A stretch of 64,000 nt of DNA from Haloechinothrix alba (lineage in GTDB: Bacteria; Actinomycetota; Actinomycetes; Mycobacteriales; Pseudonocardiaceae). Shown here in pieces: positions 41,039 to 50,307 of this stretch; within the stretch, counting starts at the first letter, position 1, and each line of letters starts with the position of its first letter. A model generated the notes under the pieces. That model saw only the letters and a list, made by a program, of their open reading frames with translations, was not told the origin of the DNA and did not search any database. The DNA is taken from positions 62,001 through 126,000 of the forward strand of contig NZ_FZNW01000013.1 of assembly GCF_900188115.1 (NCBI RefSeq), given 5' to 3'. The position numbers were made by a program, and so were the translations under genes.

Positions 41039-42587
41039 CCGTACCCCCTTCAGCCTGTCCGTCGGTCACGTGCCGCGCACGCAGCGCGCGTTTGAGTACC
41101 TTGCCTGCGCCGGATACCGGCAGCGCGTCGGTGAACTCGACGCTGCGTGGCGTCTTGTAGCGCGCGATGTGATCACGGCATAGTCCCCGAAGCTCCTCTT
41201 CGGATGCGCTCCGGCCGGGTTGTAGGACGACGACTGCGTGCACTCGCTCGCCCAGTACCGCGTCCGGCACGCCGATCACCGCGCACGAGGCCACGGCGGG
41301 ATGCTTGGCGAGCACGTTCTCTACCTCGGCCGAGTACACGTTCTCACCGCCGGTGATGATCATGTCCTTGATGCGGTCGACGAGGAAGACGTAGCCGCGC
41401 TCGTCCATGTAGCCCGCGTCCCCGGTGTGCATCCATCCATCGCGCAGCGCCCGCGCCGTCTCGTCGGGTAGGTTGAGGTAACCGACCATGACATGATCGC
41501 CTCGAACCGCTATCTCGCCGACGGTTCCGCGAGGTACCTCGCGATCCTCATCATCGGTGATGCGAACCTCGGAGTGGGGCGCGGCACGGCCCGCGGCACG
41601 TCGTAAGCCCGGCTCCCTGTGGTCGGACTGGCTGAGCACGGTCGCCACCGGCGAGAGTTCGGTCATGCCGTAGGCCTGCATCAGCCCCGCCTCCGGGAAG
41701 GCTTTCTGCGCCCGTTCCAGGAGCGATTCCGATACCGGGGAGGCACCGTAGACGATGTTGCGCACGCTGGAGAGGTCGTGCTCTGCCAGCTCCGGCGAAT
41801 CGACCACCATCTGGAGCATGGTGGGAACGAGCAGGCAGTCCGTGACGCGGTGCTGGGAGACCGCCGAAAGCACCCCGTCCGGGGTGAATGCGGGCACGAT
41901 GACATGCGTAGAACCGACCAGCATGCCCCCGATCCAGCCCACGATGTCGGCGAGGTGGAACATTGGCGCCGCGTGCAGGTATCTACCCAGCGGCGAGACG
42001 AAGTCGCCACCGGCGAGCGTTCCCAGCGCGGAGATGAGCACATTGTCGTGGCTGAGCATCACGCCCTTCGGCTGCCCCGTGGTACCTCCCGTGTAGAAAA
42101 CACCGAACAAGTCGGTGCCGCCCCGGCGAGCGTCCGGAACGGAGTCGGCTGCTTCGATCAGACGCTCGTAATCGAGTGCACCGTCCGGAACGCCGACGTC
42201 GCCACAGTAGATCACCGTGGATAGATCGACTCGTCGCTGACGCAACTCGGGGAGCATGGAGACGAACTCGTTGTCGACAAGCAGCACGTGCGTTCCGGAG
42301 TCGCGAAGGGCGTAGGCGATCTCGTCCGCACTCCATCGGGTGTTGATCGGGACGACGACGTCGCCGGCCCACGGGACGGCGAGGAGGCTCTCGTGGTAGC
42401 GATCGGAGTTCAGTGCCAGGATCCCTACCCGCTCGCCGGGTCCGGTACCCACCTCGCGGAGCGCTCCCGCAAGCCGACTGACGCGTTCCGCTGATTCAGC
42501 GACCGTACGTACGCGATCAGCGAATATCGTCATCATGTCGCCGGGCTGCTGTTGTAGCGTCCGGTGGAGCGCCTGGGTAACGTACAT
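41022..42587 (-). CDS. AMP-dependent acyl-CoA synthetase/ligase
   Basis: A 521-residue ANL-superfamily ligase. The P-loop is FYTGGTTGQPKGVMLSH near residue 165, the A5-like motif QAYGMTELSP near 310, and the C-terminal hinge GWMHTGDAGYMDERGY followed by DRIKDMIITGGENVYSAEVE. It activates a carboxylic acid as AMP ester and then CoA thioester. The substrate is unknown; the neighbouring LLM oxidoreductase and cupin may produce the acid. The catalytic lysine is in SGAGKVLKRALR. Confidence 0.93.
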   Translation of the reverse strand: MYVTQALHRTLQQQPGDMMTIFADRVRTVAESAERVSRLAGALREVGTGPGERVGILALNSDRYHESLLAVPWAGDVVVPINTRWSADEIAYALRDSGTHVLLVDNEFVSMLPELRQRRVDLSTVIYCGDVGVPDGALDYERLIEAADSVPDARRGGTDLFGVFYTGGTTGQPKGVMLSHDNVLISALGTLAGGDFVSPLGRYLHAAPMFHLADIVGWIGGMLVGSTHVIVPAFTPDGVLSAVSQHRVTDCLLVPTMLQMVVDSPELAEHDLSSVRNIVYGASPVSESLLERAQKAFPEAGLMQAYGMTELSPVATVLSQSDHREPGLRRAAGRAAPHSEVRITDDEDREVPRGTVGEIAVRGDHVMVGYLNLPDETARALRDGWMHTGDAGYMDERGYVFLVDRIKDMIITGGENVYSAEVENVLAKHPAVASCAVIGVPDAVLGERVHAVVVLQPGRSASEEELRGLCRDHIARYKTPRSVEFTDALPVSGAGKVLKRALRARHVTDGQAEGGTDDGDT

Positions 42588-42635
42588 GGACTACTCCTTG
42601 TCATCCGAGCGACGCACGTGCCACGGAAGTCACGG

Positions 42636-43184
42636 TCACGATGCCGAGGTTGCTCCGCACAGCACGAAGCCGAGCACGAACGGTTCGGCTGAGTCGTTGA
42701 ACCAGGCGTGGGCGGTTCCGTTCTGGACAAGGCAATCCCCCGCGCTCAAGGTGAACTCGACCCCGTCGTCCGTGCGCATGCGGCCCTTACCGGAGACGAC
42801 GATGATGAAATCAACGGTCTCCGTCGTGTGCATACCCGGTCGATCCGGATCGAACGCGGCCGGCATGCCGGGAAACGTCCTTTCGGTTTCGGCCATGGCT
42901 GCGGTCACGTCGGCGCCTTCGGGCGGCACGTAGTCGAGGCCGGACGGGATCGTGAGCAAACCGAATCGCAGGCCGCCCGGCAGCGGGTAGAACGGTCCAT
43001 TTGAGGGTGGCTTGACCCCGGTTACTGGCAGGCTTGGTTGTTCGTCGATCTCCCACAGGCGGTGAATCTCGACGCCCGGAAGGAGTGAAGCCGTGAACGG
43101 TTCTACGTCATCGTCTTCCAGAACCACCGAACAGCCTGCCGAGTCATGTCCCATAACAATACGTCGCGCCTTCACAGTGCCCAT
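42636..43184 (-). CDS. Cupin-domain protein
   Basis: A 182-residue single-domain cupin. The core motif 1 region is GMHTTETVDFIIVVSGKGRM and motif 2 is GDCLVQNGTAHAWFND near residue 150. The His in TAHAW and Glu/His in HTTET could bind a metal. Related proteins are dioxygenases, isomerases or sensors. It is encoded between the LLM oxidoreductase and the acyl-CoA synthetase, so a catabolic role is likely; the exact reaction is not known. Confidence 0.85.
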   Translation of the reverse strand: MGTVKARRIVMGHDSAGCSVVLEDDDVEPFTASLLPGVEIHRLWEIDEQPSLPVTGVKPPSNGPFYPLPGGLRFGLLTIPSGLDYVPPEGADVTAAMAETERTFPGMPAAFDPDRPGMHTTETVDFIIVVSGKGRMRTDDGVEFTLSAGDCLVQNGTAHAWFNDSAEPFVLGFVLCGATSAS

Positions 43185-43211
43185 CCCTTCTTCGTCGTCT
43201 CACGTGATCAA

Positions 43212-44186
43212 TCAGTTTCGGACCGCTTTGGCGAATGCTTCTAGTTCGCGCGGTACGTCGGGACCGGCAGGCTGGTACGCGATCTCAGTGGCCCCACCTT
43301 CCTCCCACTCGGCGATCTTGTCGCGCCAAGCGGACTCGTCCTGTGCAAGTCCCTGCGACGCAAGAACATCCCCCGTGACGAATGGGCGATCACGCTCCGA
43401 GACTGCCCACAAGTGACCGTCATGTACTGTGAGATGGCGTGTCTCCGGCGGAACGTCGTCGTAGGCGGATGCCCATTCTCGTCCACCGGGAATCATGTCG
43501 AGCTTGTCGAACTCGATCGCGAAATGGAGCATGACGCTGGCGGCGTGTCCCGCCGCGTCCACCGCCCGGTCGGAACCGGGATTCTCGCCGGGTTCCAGCA
43601 CCGTTCCGAACACGATATGGGTCACCCAGTCGAACCCATCGTAGGGCATGGCCGCCAAGGTGATCGCACCGTCGCCCAGCTCGCTCGCCACCGACATCCC
43701 CTTGGGGCCGAAGGCCGCGACGACGAAGGGAACGTCAATCGGCCGGGGCGCGGCGAAACCGGTATGGTGCAGCATCTCGATCACGCTTCCGTCCCACTCG
43801 GTGCGCTCGCCCCGTAGCAGTGCCTTGAGTGCCCTGATGTAGTCCGCGACGTACGCCCACGTGCACGGCCGCTGCCCGAGTGCGAGCCTGCCGGTGAAAC
43901 CGCTGCCCACGCCGACCACAACACGCTCCTGTCCCACGTGCTCGACGAGTTCGGCGATCGCGGTCGCCGTTACCATGGGGTGGCGCAGTGAGGGGACCAG
44001 TACGCCGGGCCCGAGCGAGATGTTCTCGGTGCGTTCTGCCGAGCGAGACAGCTGTGTCCACACGTCGGCACACACGGCGGGCGAGTCGTAGAGCCATGCG
44101 CGCTCGTAGCCCAGTTCCTCCGCGATCCGCACATGCTCGGGAGTTTGCAGAGACGTCGTGAATGCGCACGACATCGTTAACGACAT
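43212..44186 (-). CDS. LLM-class flavin/F420-dependent oxidoreductase (second)
   Basis: A 324-residue luciferase-like barrel protein, not closely similar to the one at 36951. Landmarks are LGYERAWLYDSPAV, ISLGPGVLVPSLRHPMVTA, VVVGVGSGFTGRLALG and VVAAFGPKGMSVASELGDGAI. First gene of the minus operon 44186-39438. It is divergent from an AraC regulator, which probably controls it. Use of F420H2 from the Fgd cluster is an inference from proximity. Confidence 0.88.
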   Translation of the reverse strand: MSLTMSCAFTTSLQTPEHVRIAEELGYERAWLYDSPAVCADVWTQLSRSAERTENISLGPGVLVPSLRHPMVTATAIAELVEHVGQERVVVGVGSGFTGRLALGQRPCTWAYVADYIRALKALLRGERTEWDGSVIEMLHHTGFAAPRPIDVPFVVAAFGPKGMSVASELGDGAITLAAMPYDGFDWVTHIVFGTVLEPGENPGSDRAVDAAGHAASVMLHFAIEFDKLDMIPGGREWASAYDDVPPETRHLTVHDGHLWAVSERDRPFVTGDVLASQGLAQDESAWRDKIAEWEEGGATEIAYQPAGPDVPRELEAFAKAVRN

Positions 44187-44388
44187 CGAATTGCCTCCTT
44201 CGAATTGCCGAGTTGGTACGAACGTAGGCCTGCATCGGGTACCGGTGCCTGTTCATACGCGCATAGGTGCTTTCTCGACGCGCAAACCTGCGGCGAACGC
44301 ACGCGGAACTCGTGCTGTGCTGGAAGCCAGCGATACAATGAGGTACTCGTAGTCCGGAACTGAACGGCCTCGCTGAAGGATGATGCCG
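44187..44388. promoter_or_regulatory. Divergent promoter region, LLM operon / AraC regulator
   Basis: About 200 bp between divergent starts. TACAAT at 44334-44339 is a good -10 element for the AraC gene, but no matching -35 is seen 16-18 bp upstream. A near-palindrome GGTACCGGTGCC occurs around 44239-44250 and could be part of an operator. No TGTGC-N5-GCAC motif is present. Confidence 0.35.
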
Positions 44389-45348
44389 ATGACATGTGAT
44401 GCGTATGTAGTGGAGTCGAGTTCCACCGAGGATGTAGCCTTTCAGGAGCGCACCGACTACTGGAGCGAGTTGGTGAACTCGTACCACTGCCGGATGGGTT
44501 ATCAGTTCGCCTACCCGGAAGGGTTCGGCGGTCGATCGGTTCGACTGCGTAGCGTCAACTACCAGTTGGCCGGGTGGCATGCGGCGGAGGAGCGGCTACA
44601 CCGCACGGCTCAGCAGATCAGGTATGACCCGGACGAGCACTACAGGTTCGCGCTTCCGATCGGCGGCGAGTTGCTCGTGCGCCAGAACGGTCGGCAGGCT
44701 GCTATGCGCGTAGGGACCGGCGCGCTGTTCACCATGAATGCCCCGTTCGAGATCTGGCACGACTCGGCGTGCCGGGGTCTGATCATGACGATCCCCGGCC
44801 GTGAGATCGACCGGCGATTGAACAGAGCCGCGCCGGTGGCGGCACCGGTGGATCTACGTCGAGGGCTCGGCCGAGTCGTTCACGACCTGATCATCGGGCT
44901 GATCGAGGAACGCGACACGGTAACTCCGTGCCAGTTCGACGCGGTTTGTGACCGGCTGGCCGAGCTGCTGTGCATGCTCGTGACGGGCGACGATCGGCCG
45001 GACTCCCCGGACCATCTGGTCGATGTCGCGGAGGCCGTGCGACGCTACGTTCGCGAACACTCCGCCAGGCCCGATCTGTCGGGTCGCACGGTGGCCGACG
45101 CGCTCGGCTGGTCGCTGCGTCAGGTGCAGCTATCCCTGCAGCTGGCCGGTACAACGCCGAGGGATCTCATCCGGGAAGAGCGGTTGCGACTGGTACGGGA
45201 ACGGCTACAGAACCCGGCATACCAGGACTGGACCATCACCCGGCATGCGCACGCTGCCGGCTTCTCGTCCGGCAGCGCGCTGAGTATCGCTTTTCGTAAG
45301 CGCTACGGCGTCGCACCACGCGAGATCCGTCACGAGAAGCCGCGGTAG
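44389..45348 (+). CDS. AraC-family transcriptional regulator
   Basis: A 319-residue regulator. The N-terminal ~180 residues resemble the AraC-binding-like (cupin-type) domain (ALPIGGELLVRQNGRQAAM), and the C-terminal ~100 residues hold two helix-turn-helix units: LSGRTVADALGWSLRQVQL and ITRHAHAAGFSSGSALSIAF, ending RKRYGVAPREIR. Starts at ATG 44389 because AAGGA lies eight bases ahead; ATGs at 44380 and 44383 overlap that site. It is divergent from the LLM-cupin-ligase operon and most likely activates it. Confidence 0.9.
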   Translation: MTCDAYVVESSSTEDVAFQERTDYWSELVNSYHCRMGYQFAYPEGFGGRSVRLRSVNYQLAGWHAAEERLHRTAQQIRYDPDEHYRFALPIGGELLVRQNGRQAAMRVGTGALFTMNAPFEIWHDSACRGLIMTIPGREIDRRLNRAAPVAAPVDLRRGLGRVVHDLIIGLIEERDTVTPCQFDAVCDRLAELLCMLVTGDDRPDSPDHLVDVAEAVRRYVREHSARPDLSGRTVADALGWSLRQVQLSLQLAGTTPRDLIREERLRLVRERLQNPAYQDWTITRHAHAAGFSSGSALSIAFRKRYGVAPREIRHEKPR

Positions 45349-45458
45349 GCGTGCACTCCTGGCGCTGCGGGCACCGGGGGGTACACCTGTGCCGGCACGT
45401 TTCCGGTGCCGTTGGGCGCTGCCGGTGGCGTGTGTTCCCGCACGGTGCCGTTGTGTAG

Positions 45459-46244
45459 CTATCCGGCGCTGGACTCTGTTTCGGTCAGGTAGGACGTGCG
45501 CGTGAGCTGGTCGCCGTACTGTTCCGCTGTGCCGGTTGGCAGCTGGGAATCGGTGATGATCTGGGATATCTCGTCGAGGGCGGCCACTTTGGCCAGGGTA
45601 TGGTGACCGAACTTGGAGCTGTCGGTGACGACGATGGTGGAGACGGCCGCGGCGATCATCGCGCGTTTGATGGGGACTTCGAGGGTGTTGGTGTTGGTGA
45701 TGCCGGCCGCAGGGTGGATGGCATCGGCGCCGAGGAAGGTCCAGTCGGCGGCGTAGTCGGCCAGGAAGCTTTCGGCGCGGTCGCCGACGAGTGTGTATAC
45801 CGATCCGAGCAGTTCACCGCCGGTGACCAGCAACCGTATGTCGGGGACGGTGGCGACGAACTTGGCGATGCGCAGGTCGTTGGTGATCACGGTCAGGCTC
45901 TCGTGGGTGCGCAGGGCGGCGGCGACCTCGTAGGTGGTCGATCCGCTGTCGAGGATGACGGTGTCGCCGGGCCGTACGAGGGCTGCGGCGGCAGCAGCGA
46001 TCGCGGTCTTCTCGCTGCGCCGTTCGGTCTCTTTCATGGCGTAGGGCAGCTCGCCTGCTACGCCGGGGGTCGGGCGAGCGCCGCCGTGGGTGCGTTGCAC
46101 CTGACCGGCGCGGGCGAGAGCGTCGAGGTCCCGGCGAATGGTCGAGGTGTCGACTCCCATGCGGTTGGCGAGTTCCCTGGCCTCGACATAGCCGTCGGCG
46201 AGGAGCCGGTGCAGGATCTCGCGTCGACGCGTACTAGCGAGCAT
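45459..46244 (-). CDS. DeoR-family transcriptional regulator
   Basis: A 261-residue DeoR repressor. The N-terminal HTH is RRREILHRLLADGYVEARELANRMGVDTSTIRRDL (positions ~5-40), followed by the DeoR sensor domain with LDSGSTTYEVAAAL, ITNDLRIAKF and VVTDSSKFG. Such regulators respond to phosphosugars. ATG 46244 has GGAGG upstream; the open frame extends to 46394 but that part is promoter. It is divergent from tal-gnd-pgi-fgd-fbiC, and two matching palindromes lie between. Confidence 0.92.
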   Translation of the reverse strand: MLASTRRREILHRLLADGYVEARELANRMGVDTSTIRRDLDALARAGQVQRTHGGARPTPGVAGELPYAMKETERRSEKTAIAAAAAALVRPGDTVILDSGSTTYEVAAALRTHESLTVITNDLRIAKFVATVPDIRLLVTGGELLGSVYTLVGDRAESFLADYAADWTFLGADAIHPAAGITNTNTLEVPIKRAMIAAAVSTIVVTDSSKFGHHTLAKVAALDEISQIITDSQLPTGTAEQYGDQLTRTSYLTETESSAG

Positions 46245-46266
46245 GGAGTCCCTCCAGCGGACCATG

Positions 46267-46284
46267 GTGCACGGTTTCGTGCAC
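46267..46284 (-). promoter_or_regulatory. Palindromic operator 1, DeoR side
   Basis: GTGCACGGTTTCGTGCAC has 7-base perfect arms around GTTT. It lies 23 bp upstream of the DeoR gene start. The core TGCACG-N4-CGTGCA recurs at 46410. It probably mediates autoregulation. Confidence 0.65.
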
Positions 46285-46409
46285 ACCGTATCAGCTTGTG
46301 CAGGAGGGAGAAATTCCTGGGATACGGTTGTTCGGACTGTTTTCCCTGGCTTTTGTGTGCGATATTGACAAGAACCTGATGAACTGATGCACACTGTAGC
46401 TCACATGCA

Positions 46410-46425
46410 TGCACGAAATCGTGCA
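46410..46425 (+). promoter_or_regulatory. Palindromic operator 2, tal side
   Basis: TGCACGAAATCGTGCA has the same TGCACG-N4-CGTGCA design as operator 1 and lies 41 bp before the tal start. A candidate -35 TTGACA is at 46365-46370; the site would then lie near or downstream of the transcription start, a repressing position. The -10 is not clear. Confidence 0.65.
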
Positions 46426-46465
46426 CATCGTGGTCGAGCTGTGCGAGTGTGGAGGGAGTCGCCGG

Positions 46466-47572
46466 ATGGGTGAGGCGTTGCGGGAGCTGGCGTCCAACGG
46501 TGTGGCGGTCTGGCTGGATGAGTTGAGCCGGAGGCGTCTACGGTCCGGCAACCTGGAGGCGCTGGTACGGAGTGGCCAGATCACGGGCGTGACGACGAAC
46601 CCGACGATCTTTCATCGCTCGTTGAGCGAGGATGTCGCCTACGCCGATGAACTCGTCGACCTGGCGCAGCTGGGGTTCTCGGCCGACGAGGTGGTGCGCG
46701 TGTTGACCACGGCTGATGTGCGGTGGGCGTGCGATGTCCTGCGTGGGGTGCATGACGTCAGTGATGGCCGTGATGGCTGGGTGTCGATCGAGGTGGATCC
46801 GCGGCTGGCACACGATACGGCGCGCACGGTGGCTGAGGCGCGACTGTTGTGGTGGATGGTCGACCGGCCGAACGTGTTGATCAAGATTCCGGCGACGGCG
46901 GCGGGACTGCCTGCTGTCGCGGCGTGCCTGGGTCAGGGAATCAGCGTGAATGTCACGTTGATCTTCTCGGTGGATCGTTACCAGGCGGTGCTGGTGCGGT
47001 TCCTGGAGGGCCTTGAGGCCGCGTACGAGGCGGGCCGGGATGTGTCGCGGATCGGGTCGGTGGCGTCGTTCTTCGTCAGCAGGATGGATGCCGAGGTGGA
47101 TCGGCGGCTGGATGCGGCCGGCACCACGGAGGCCGCGGCGTTGCGGGGGCAGGCTGCGATCGCGAACGCACGGTTGGCCTACGAGCGGTTCGAGCATGTC
47201 TGCCGCAGTGATCGGTGGCGGCACCTCGAGCGGGCCGGTGCGAGGCCGCAGCGCCCGTTGTGGGCGTCGACAGGGGTGAAGGATCCGGCGTATGACGACA
47301 CGCGCTACGTGACCGAGCTGGTGGCGCCGCAGACGGTGAACACGATGCCGGAGGTTACGCGGCGGGCGGTGTCCGACCACGGTGTGATCGGCGGTGATCG
47401 CGTTCGGGGTAGCTATGACGAAGCCCGGAGCGTGTTTCGGCGGCTGGCCGCGGCCGGTGTCGACTACGACCAGGTTGTGCGTCGGTTGGAAAGCGAAGGT
47501 GTGGCCGCGTTCCAGGAGTCGTGGAACGGGCTGCTGGAGGATGTCGACAAGACGATCGCCCGCGTGCGGTGA
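46466..47572 (+). CDS. tal: Transaldolase
   Basis: A 368-residue transaldolase of the actinobacterial length class. Landmarks are GQITGVTTNPTIFHRSL, NVLIKIPATAAGLPAV with the Schiff-base lysine, GISVNVTLIFSVDRY and the STGVKDPAYDDTRYV strand. It transfers a dihydroxyacetone unit between sedoheptulose-7-P and glyceraldehyde-3-P in the non-oxidative pentose phosphate pathway. ATG 46466 follows GGAGGGAG; the open frame starts earlier at 46409. First gene of a five-gene operon controlled by the DeoR protein. Confidence 0.95.
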   Translation: MGEALRELASNGVAVWLDELSRRRLRSGNLEALVRSGQITGVTTNPTIFHRSLSEDVAYADELVDLAQLGFSADEVVRVLTTADVRWACDVLRGVHDVSDGRDGWVSIEVDPRLAHDTARTVAEARLLWWMVDRPNVLIKIPATAAGLPAVAACLGQGISVNVTLIFSVDRYQAVLVRFLEGLEAAYEAGRDVSRIGSVASFFVSRMDAEVDRRLDAAGTTEAAALRGQAAIANARLAYERFEHVCRSDRWRHLERAGARPQRPLWASTGVKDPAYDDTRYVTELVAPQTVNTMPEVTRRAVSDHGVIGGDRVRGSYDEARSVFRRLAAAGVDYDQVVRRLESEGVAAFQESWNGLLEDVDKTIARVR

Positions 47573-47599
47573 CACATCGGCGAGAACGGTAGTTGGGAG

Positions 47600-48613
47600 A
47601 TGGCGATGCAGGTGGGCATGGTCGGAGCGGGCCGGATGGGCGCGAATCTGGCGCGGCGGCTGACGCGGGCCGGGCACGGGTGCGTGGTCTATGACTCGGA
47701 TCCTGAGGCAGTGGAGCCGTTGCGAGCCGAAGGGGTTCCAACGACGTCGTCGCTTGCCGAGCTGGTGGCCGGTTTGACCACCCCGCGGGTGGTGTGGCTG
47801 ATGGTTCCGGTGGAGCACACCGGCGGAGTGCTCGACGAGGTGGCGGCGTCGCTGGATGCCGGTGATGTGGTGATCGACGGTGGTAATTCCTACTATCGCG
47901 ATGCCGTGACGCGTGCCCGTGAGCTCGATACCGGTGGGATCCATTTCGTGGATGTGGGCACCAGCGGTGGGGTGTACGGGCTGCAACGGGGTTTCTGCCT
48001 GATGATCGGCGGCGAGCCTGCGACGGTACGGTGGCTGGATCCTGTCTTTCGCGCGTTGGCCCCCGGGGGCGTGGACGGGGCGGCCGGGTCGCGGTCGAAC
48101 GGGCAGGTCGACGGCGTCGGCACGGCCGAGCTGGGGTACTTGCACTGCGGGCCCGCGGGAGCGGGACATTTCGTCAAGATGGTGCACAACGGTATCGAGT
48201 ACGGTCAGATGGCCGCGCTGGCCGAAGGGCTGGAGATCCTGCAGCGTGCCGGCATCGGCGACGGCGCCGGGGTGCGGCCGGACGACGCCGAGTTCTACGG
48301 CTACGAGCTGGATGTAGCGCGCATCGCCGAGGTGTGGCGGCGCGGGAGTGTGATCAGTTCCTGGCTGTTGGATCTGACCGCCGGGGTGCTGCGGGACGAC
48401 CCGCAGATGGAGGGGTACTCCGGGCATGTGGCGGACTCGGGCGAGGGACGCTGGACCGTGCAAACGGCGGTGGACGAGGGGGTGCCGGCGTACGTGCTGA
48501 CCGCGGCGCTGTACGAACGGTTCAGCTCGCGTCGCGACCGCGGCTATGCCGATCGCGTGCTGTCGGGGATGCGGCATGCCTTCGGCGGGCATCAGGAAAG
48601 GCAAGGCTCGTGA
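47600..48613 (+). CDS. gnd: 6-phosphogluconate dehydrogenase, short decarboxylating type
   Basis: A 337-residue 6PGDH, of the short type (~300-340 residues). The nucleotide motif is [13 protein letters not shown]; strand 2 ends VVYDSDPEA, where an acidic residue suggests NAD+ rather than NADP+ preference (inference). The signature [17 protein letters not shown] and the catalytic Lys in [13 protein letters not shown] are present. It converts 6-phosphogluconate to ribulose-5-P and CO2. It overlaps the pgi start by one base (TGATG). Confidence 0.93.
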   Translation: MAMQVGMVGAGRMGANLARRLTRAGHGCVVYDSDPEAVEPLRAEGVPTTSSLAELVAGLTTPRVVWLMVPVEHTGGVLDEVAASLDAGDVVIDGGNSYYRDAVTRARELDTGGIHFVDVGTSGGVYGLQRGFCLMIGGEPATVRWLDPVFRALAPGGVDGAAGSRSNGQVDGVGTAELGYLHCGPAGAGHFVKMVHNGIEYGQMAALAEGLEILQRAGIGDGAGVRPDDAEFYGYELDVARIAEVWRRGSVISSWLLDLTAGVLRDDPQMEGYSGHVADSGEGRWTVQTAVDEGVPAYVLTAALYERFSSRRDRGYADRVLSGMRHAFGGHQERQGS

Positions 48614-50307
48614 TGCGGCCGGATGCAGGGCCGGCCGCGGCGCGGTTGCAGGTGCATCATCACGCGATGCGCGGGAGGCACCTGCGGGAGCTGTTCGCCA
48701 GGGATTCCGAGCGTGGCTCGGAGCTCGTGGCCGAGTACGACGGGTTGTACCTGGACTATGCCAAGACGCACGTCACAGCCGAGACGATCGACCTGCTGGC
48801 CGGGATGGCGCGGGAAAGGCATCTCGAACAGGGAATCCAGGACCTGCTGAGCGGGCAGCCCGTCAACTGTACCGAGGCGCGACCAGCGCTGCATACCGCG
48901 TTGCGTACGCCCGCGCACGCAACGTTGACGGTTGGCGGGTACGACGTGATCTCTCGAGTGCACCGTGTGTTGGACCGCATGGGTTCCTTCGCGGATCGGG
49001 TGCGCGCCGGGCAGTGGCGCGGCTACACCGGTGGACGGATCCGGTCGGTGGTCAACATCGGCATCGGAGGGTCCCATCTCGGCCCTGCGATGGCGTATCA
49101 GGCGTTGTCGGCCGATGTCAGCGACGACATCGAGGTGCATTTCGTCTCCAATATCGACGGTCACGACCTCGCCGCGACTCTGCGGCGGGTCGATCCCGCC
49201 CACACCCTGTTCGTGGTCTCGTCCAAGACGTTCACCACTGCCGAGACACTGACCAACGCGCGTACGGCGCGTGCATGGTTGGTCGAGGCCCTCGGCGATG
49301 CCGAGGCGGTCGCGCACCATTTCGTGGCGGTCTCGACCAATCGCGACGCGGTCGCCGCGTTCGGTATCGCTTCCGAGGCGATGTTCGAGTTCTGGGACTG
49401 GGTGGGTGGCCGTTGCTCGCTGCATTCGGCGATCGGGCTGTCGCTGATGCTGGCCATCGGGCCCGGCCAGTTCCGCCGGTTGCTGGCCGGCGCTCACAGC
49501 ATGGACGAACATTTCCGCACCGCACCGCTGCGACGCAACCTACCCGTACTGCTCGGCATGCTCGGGGTGTGGTACCGCAACTACTTCGGCACCACCACCC
49601 ACGCGGTGCTGCCCTACGATCAGCGGCTGGCTCGCTTTCCCGCGTATCTGCAACAGCTCGAGATGGAAAGCAACGGCAAGTCCGTGGACCGTACCGGCAG
49701 GCCGGTGCAGGGGAATACCGCCCCGGTGGTGTGGGGCGAGCCGGGCACCAACGGTCAGCACGCGTTCTTCCAACTGCTGCATCAGGGAACCTGCCTGGTG
49801 CCGTGCGAGTTCATCGGGGTGCTCGAGCCCGCTCACGGTCATACCGAGCATCACGACATGTTGATCGCCAACCTCCTCGCTCAGGGGCAGGCACTGGCCT
49901 TCGGCAGGACCGAGGACGAGCTCGCCGAGGCAGGCGTGCCGGCCTGGCAGCGCCCTCACCGGGTGTGCCCCGGCAACCGGCCGAGCGTTACGTTGCTTCT
50001 GCCGAGGCTGACGCCCTACACGCTCGGCCAGCTCGTCGCGCTGTACGAGCACAAGGCCTTCACCCAGGGCTGGATCTGGGGAATCAACCCGTTCGACCAG
50101 TGGGGCGTCGAGCTCGGCAAGACACTGGCCGGCGACGTGCTGGCCGACCTGCAGTCCGCCCAACCGCAGCCGCGGCACGACAGTTCCACCCACGCCCTGA
50201 TCGACCACTACCGCACCCATGTACACCAGACACGGCCCGCGATCGCAGCGGGCGGTGTCGACCCCAACTGGAAGGGATCCGGCGATGCCACTAAAGATCG
50301 GGTATAA
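48613..50307 (+). CDS. pgi: Glucose-6-phosphate isomerase
   Basis: A 564-residue isomerase. It has the SIS motif [18 protein letters not shown], the [15 protein letters not shown] strand, the family signature [18 protein letters not shown] and the C-terminal [12 protein letters not shown]. It interconverts fructose-6-P and glucose-6-P and so feeds Fgd. ATG 48613 overlaps the gnd stop; a GTG three bases upstream is an alternative. Its last 23 bases overlap the fgd start. Confidence 0.95.
   Translation: MRPDAGPAAARLQVHHHAMRGRHLRELFARDSERGSELVAEYDGLYLDYAKTHVTAETIDLLAGMARERHLEQGIQDLLSGQPVNCTEARPALHTALRTPAHATLTVGGYDVISRVHRVLDRMGSFADRVRAGQWRGYTGGRIRSVVNIGIGGSHLGPAMAYQALSADVSDDIEVHFVSNIDGHDLAATLRRVDPAHTLFVVSSKTFTTAETLTNARTARAWLVEALGDAEAVAHHFVAVSTNRDAVAAFGIASEAMFEFWDWVGGRCSLHSAIGLSLMLAIGPGQFRRLLAGAHSMDEHFRTAPLRRNLPVLLGMLGVWYRNYFGTTTHAVLPYDQRLARFPAYLQQLEMESNGKSVDRTGRPVQGNTAPVVWGEPGTNGQHAFFQLLHQGTCLVPCEFIGVLEPAHGHTEHHDMLIANLLAQGQALAFGRTEDELAEAGVPAWQRPHRVCPGNRPSVTLLLPRLTPYTLGQLVALYEHKAFTQGWIWGINPFDQWGVELGKTLAGDVLADLQSAQPQPRHDSSTHALIDHYRTHVHQTRPAIAAGGVDPNWKGSGDATKDRV

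Noticed and set aside
46365-46425. Third copy of the twin-promoter pattern upstream of tal
   Set aside because: CTTTTGTGTG followed by TTGACA resembles part of promoters A and B, but the TGTGCACTAG box and the spacing are not kept.
46538-48604. A 688-codon minus-strand open frame opposite tal and gnd
   Set aside because: It has His/Arg/Pro-rich composition and no domain; the plus-strand genes are unambiguous.
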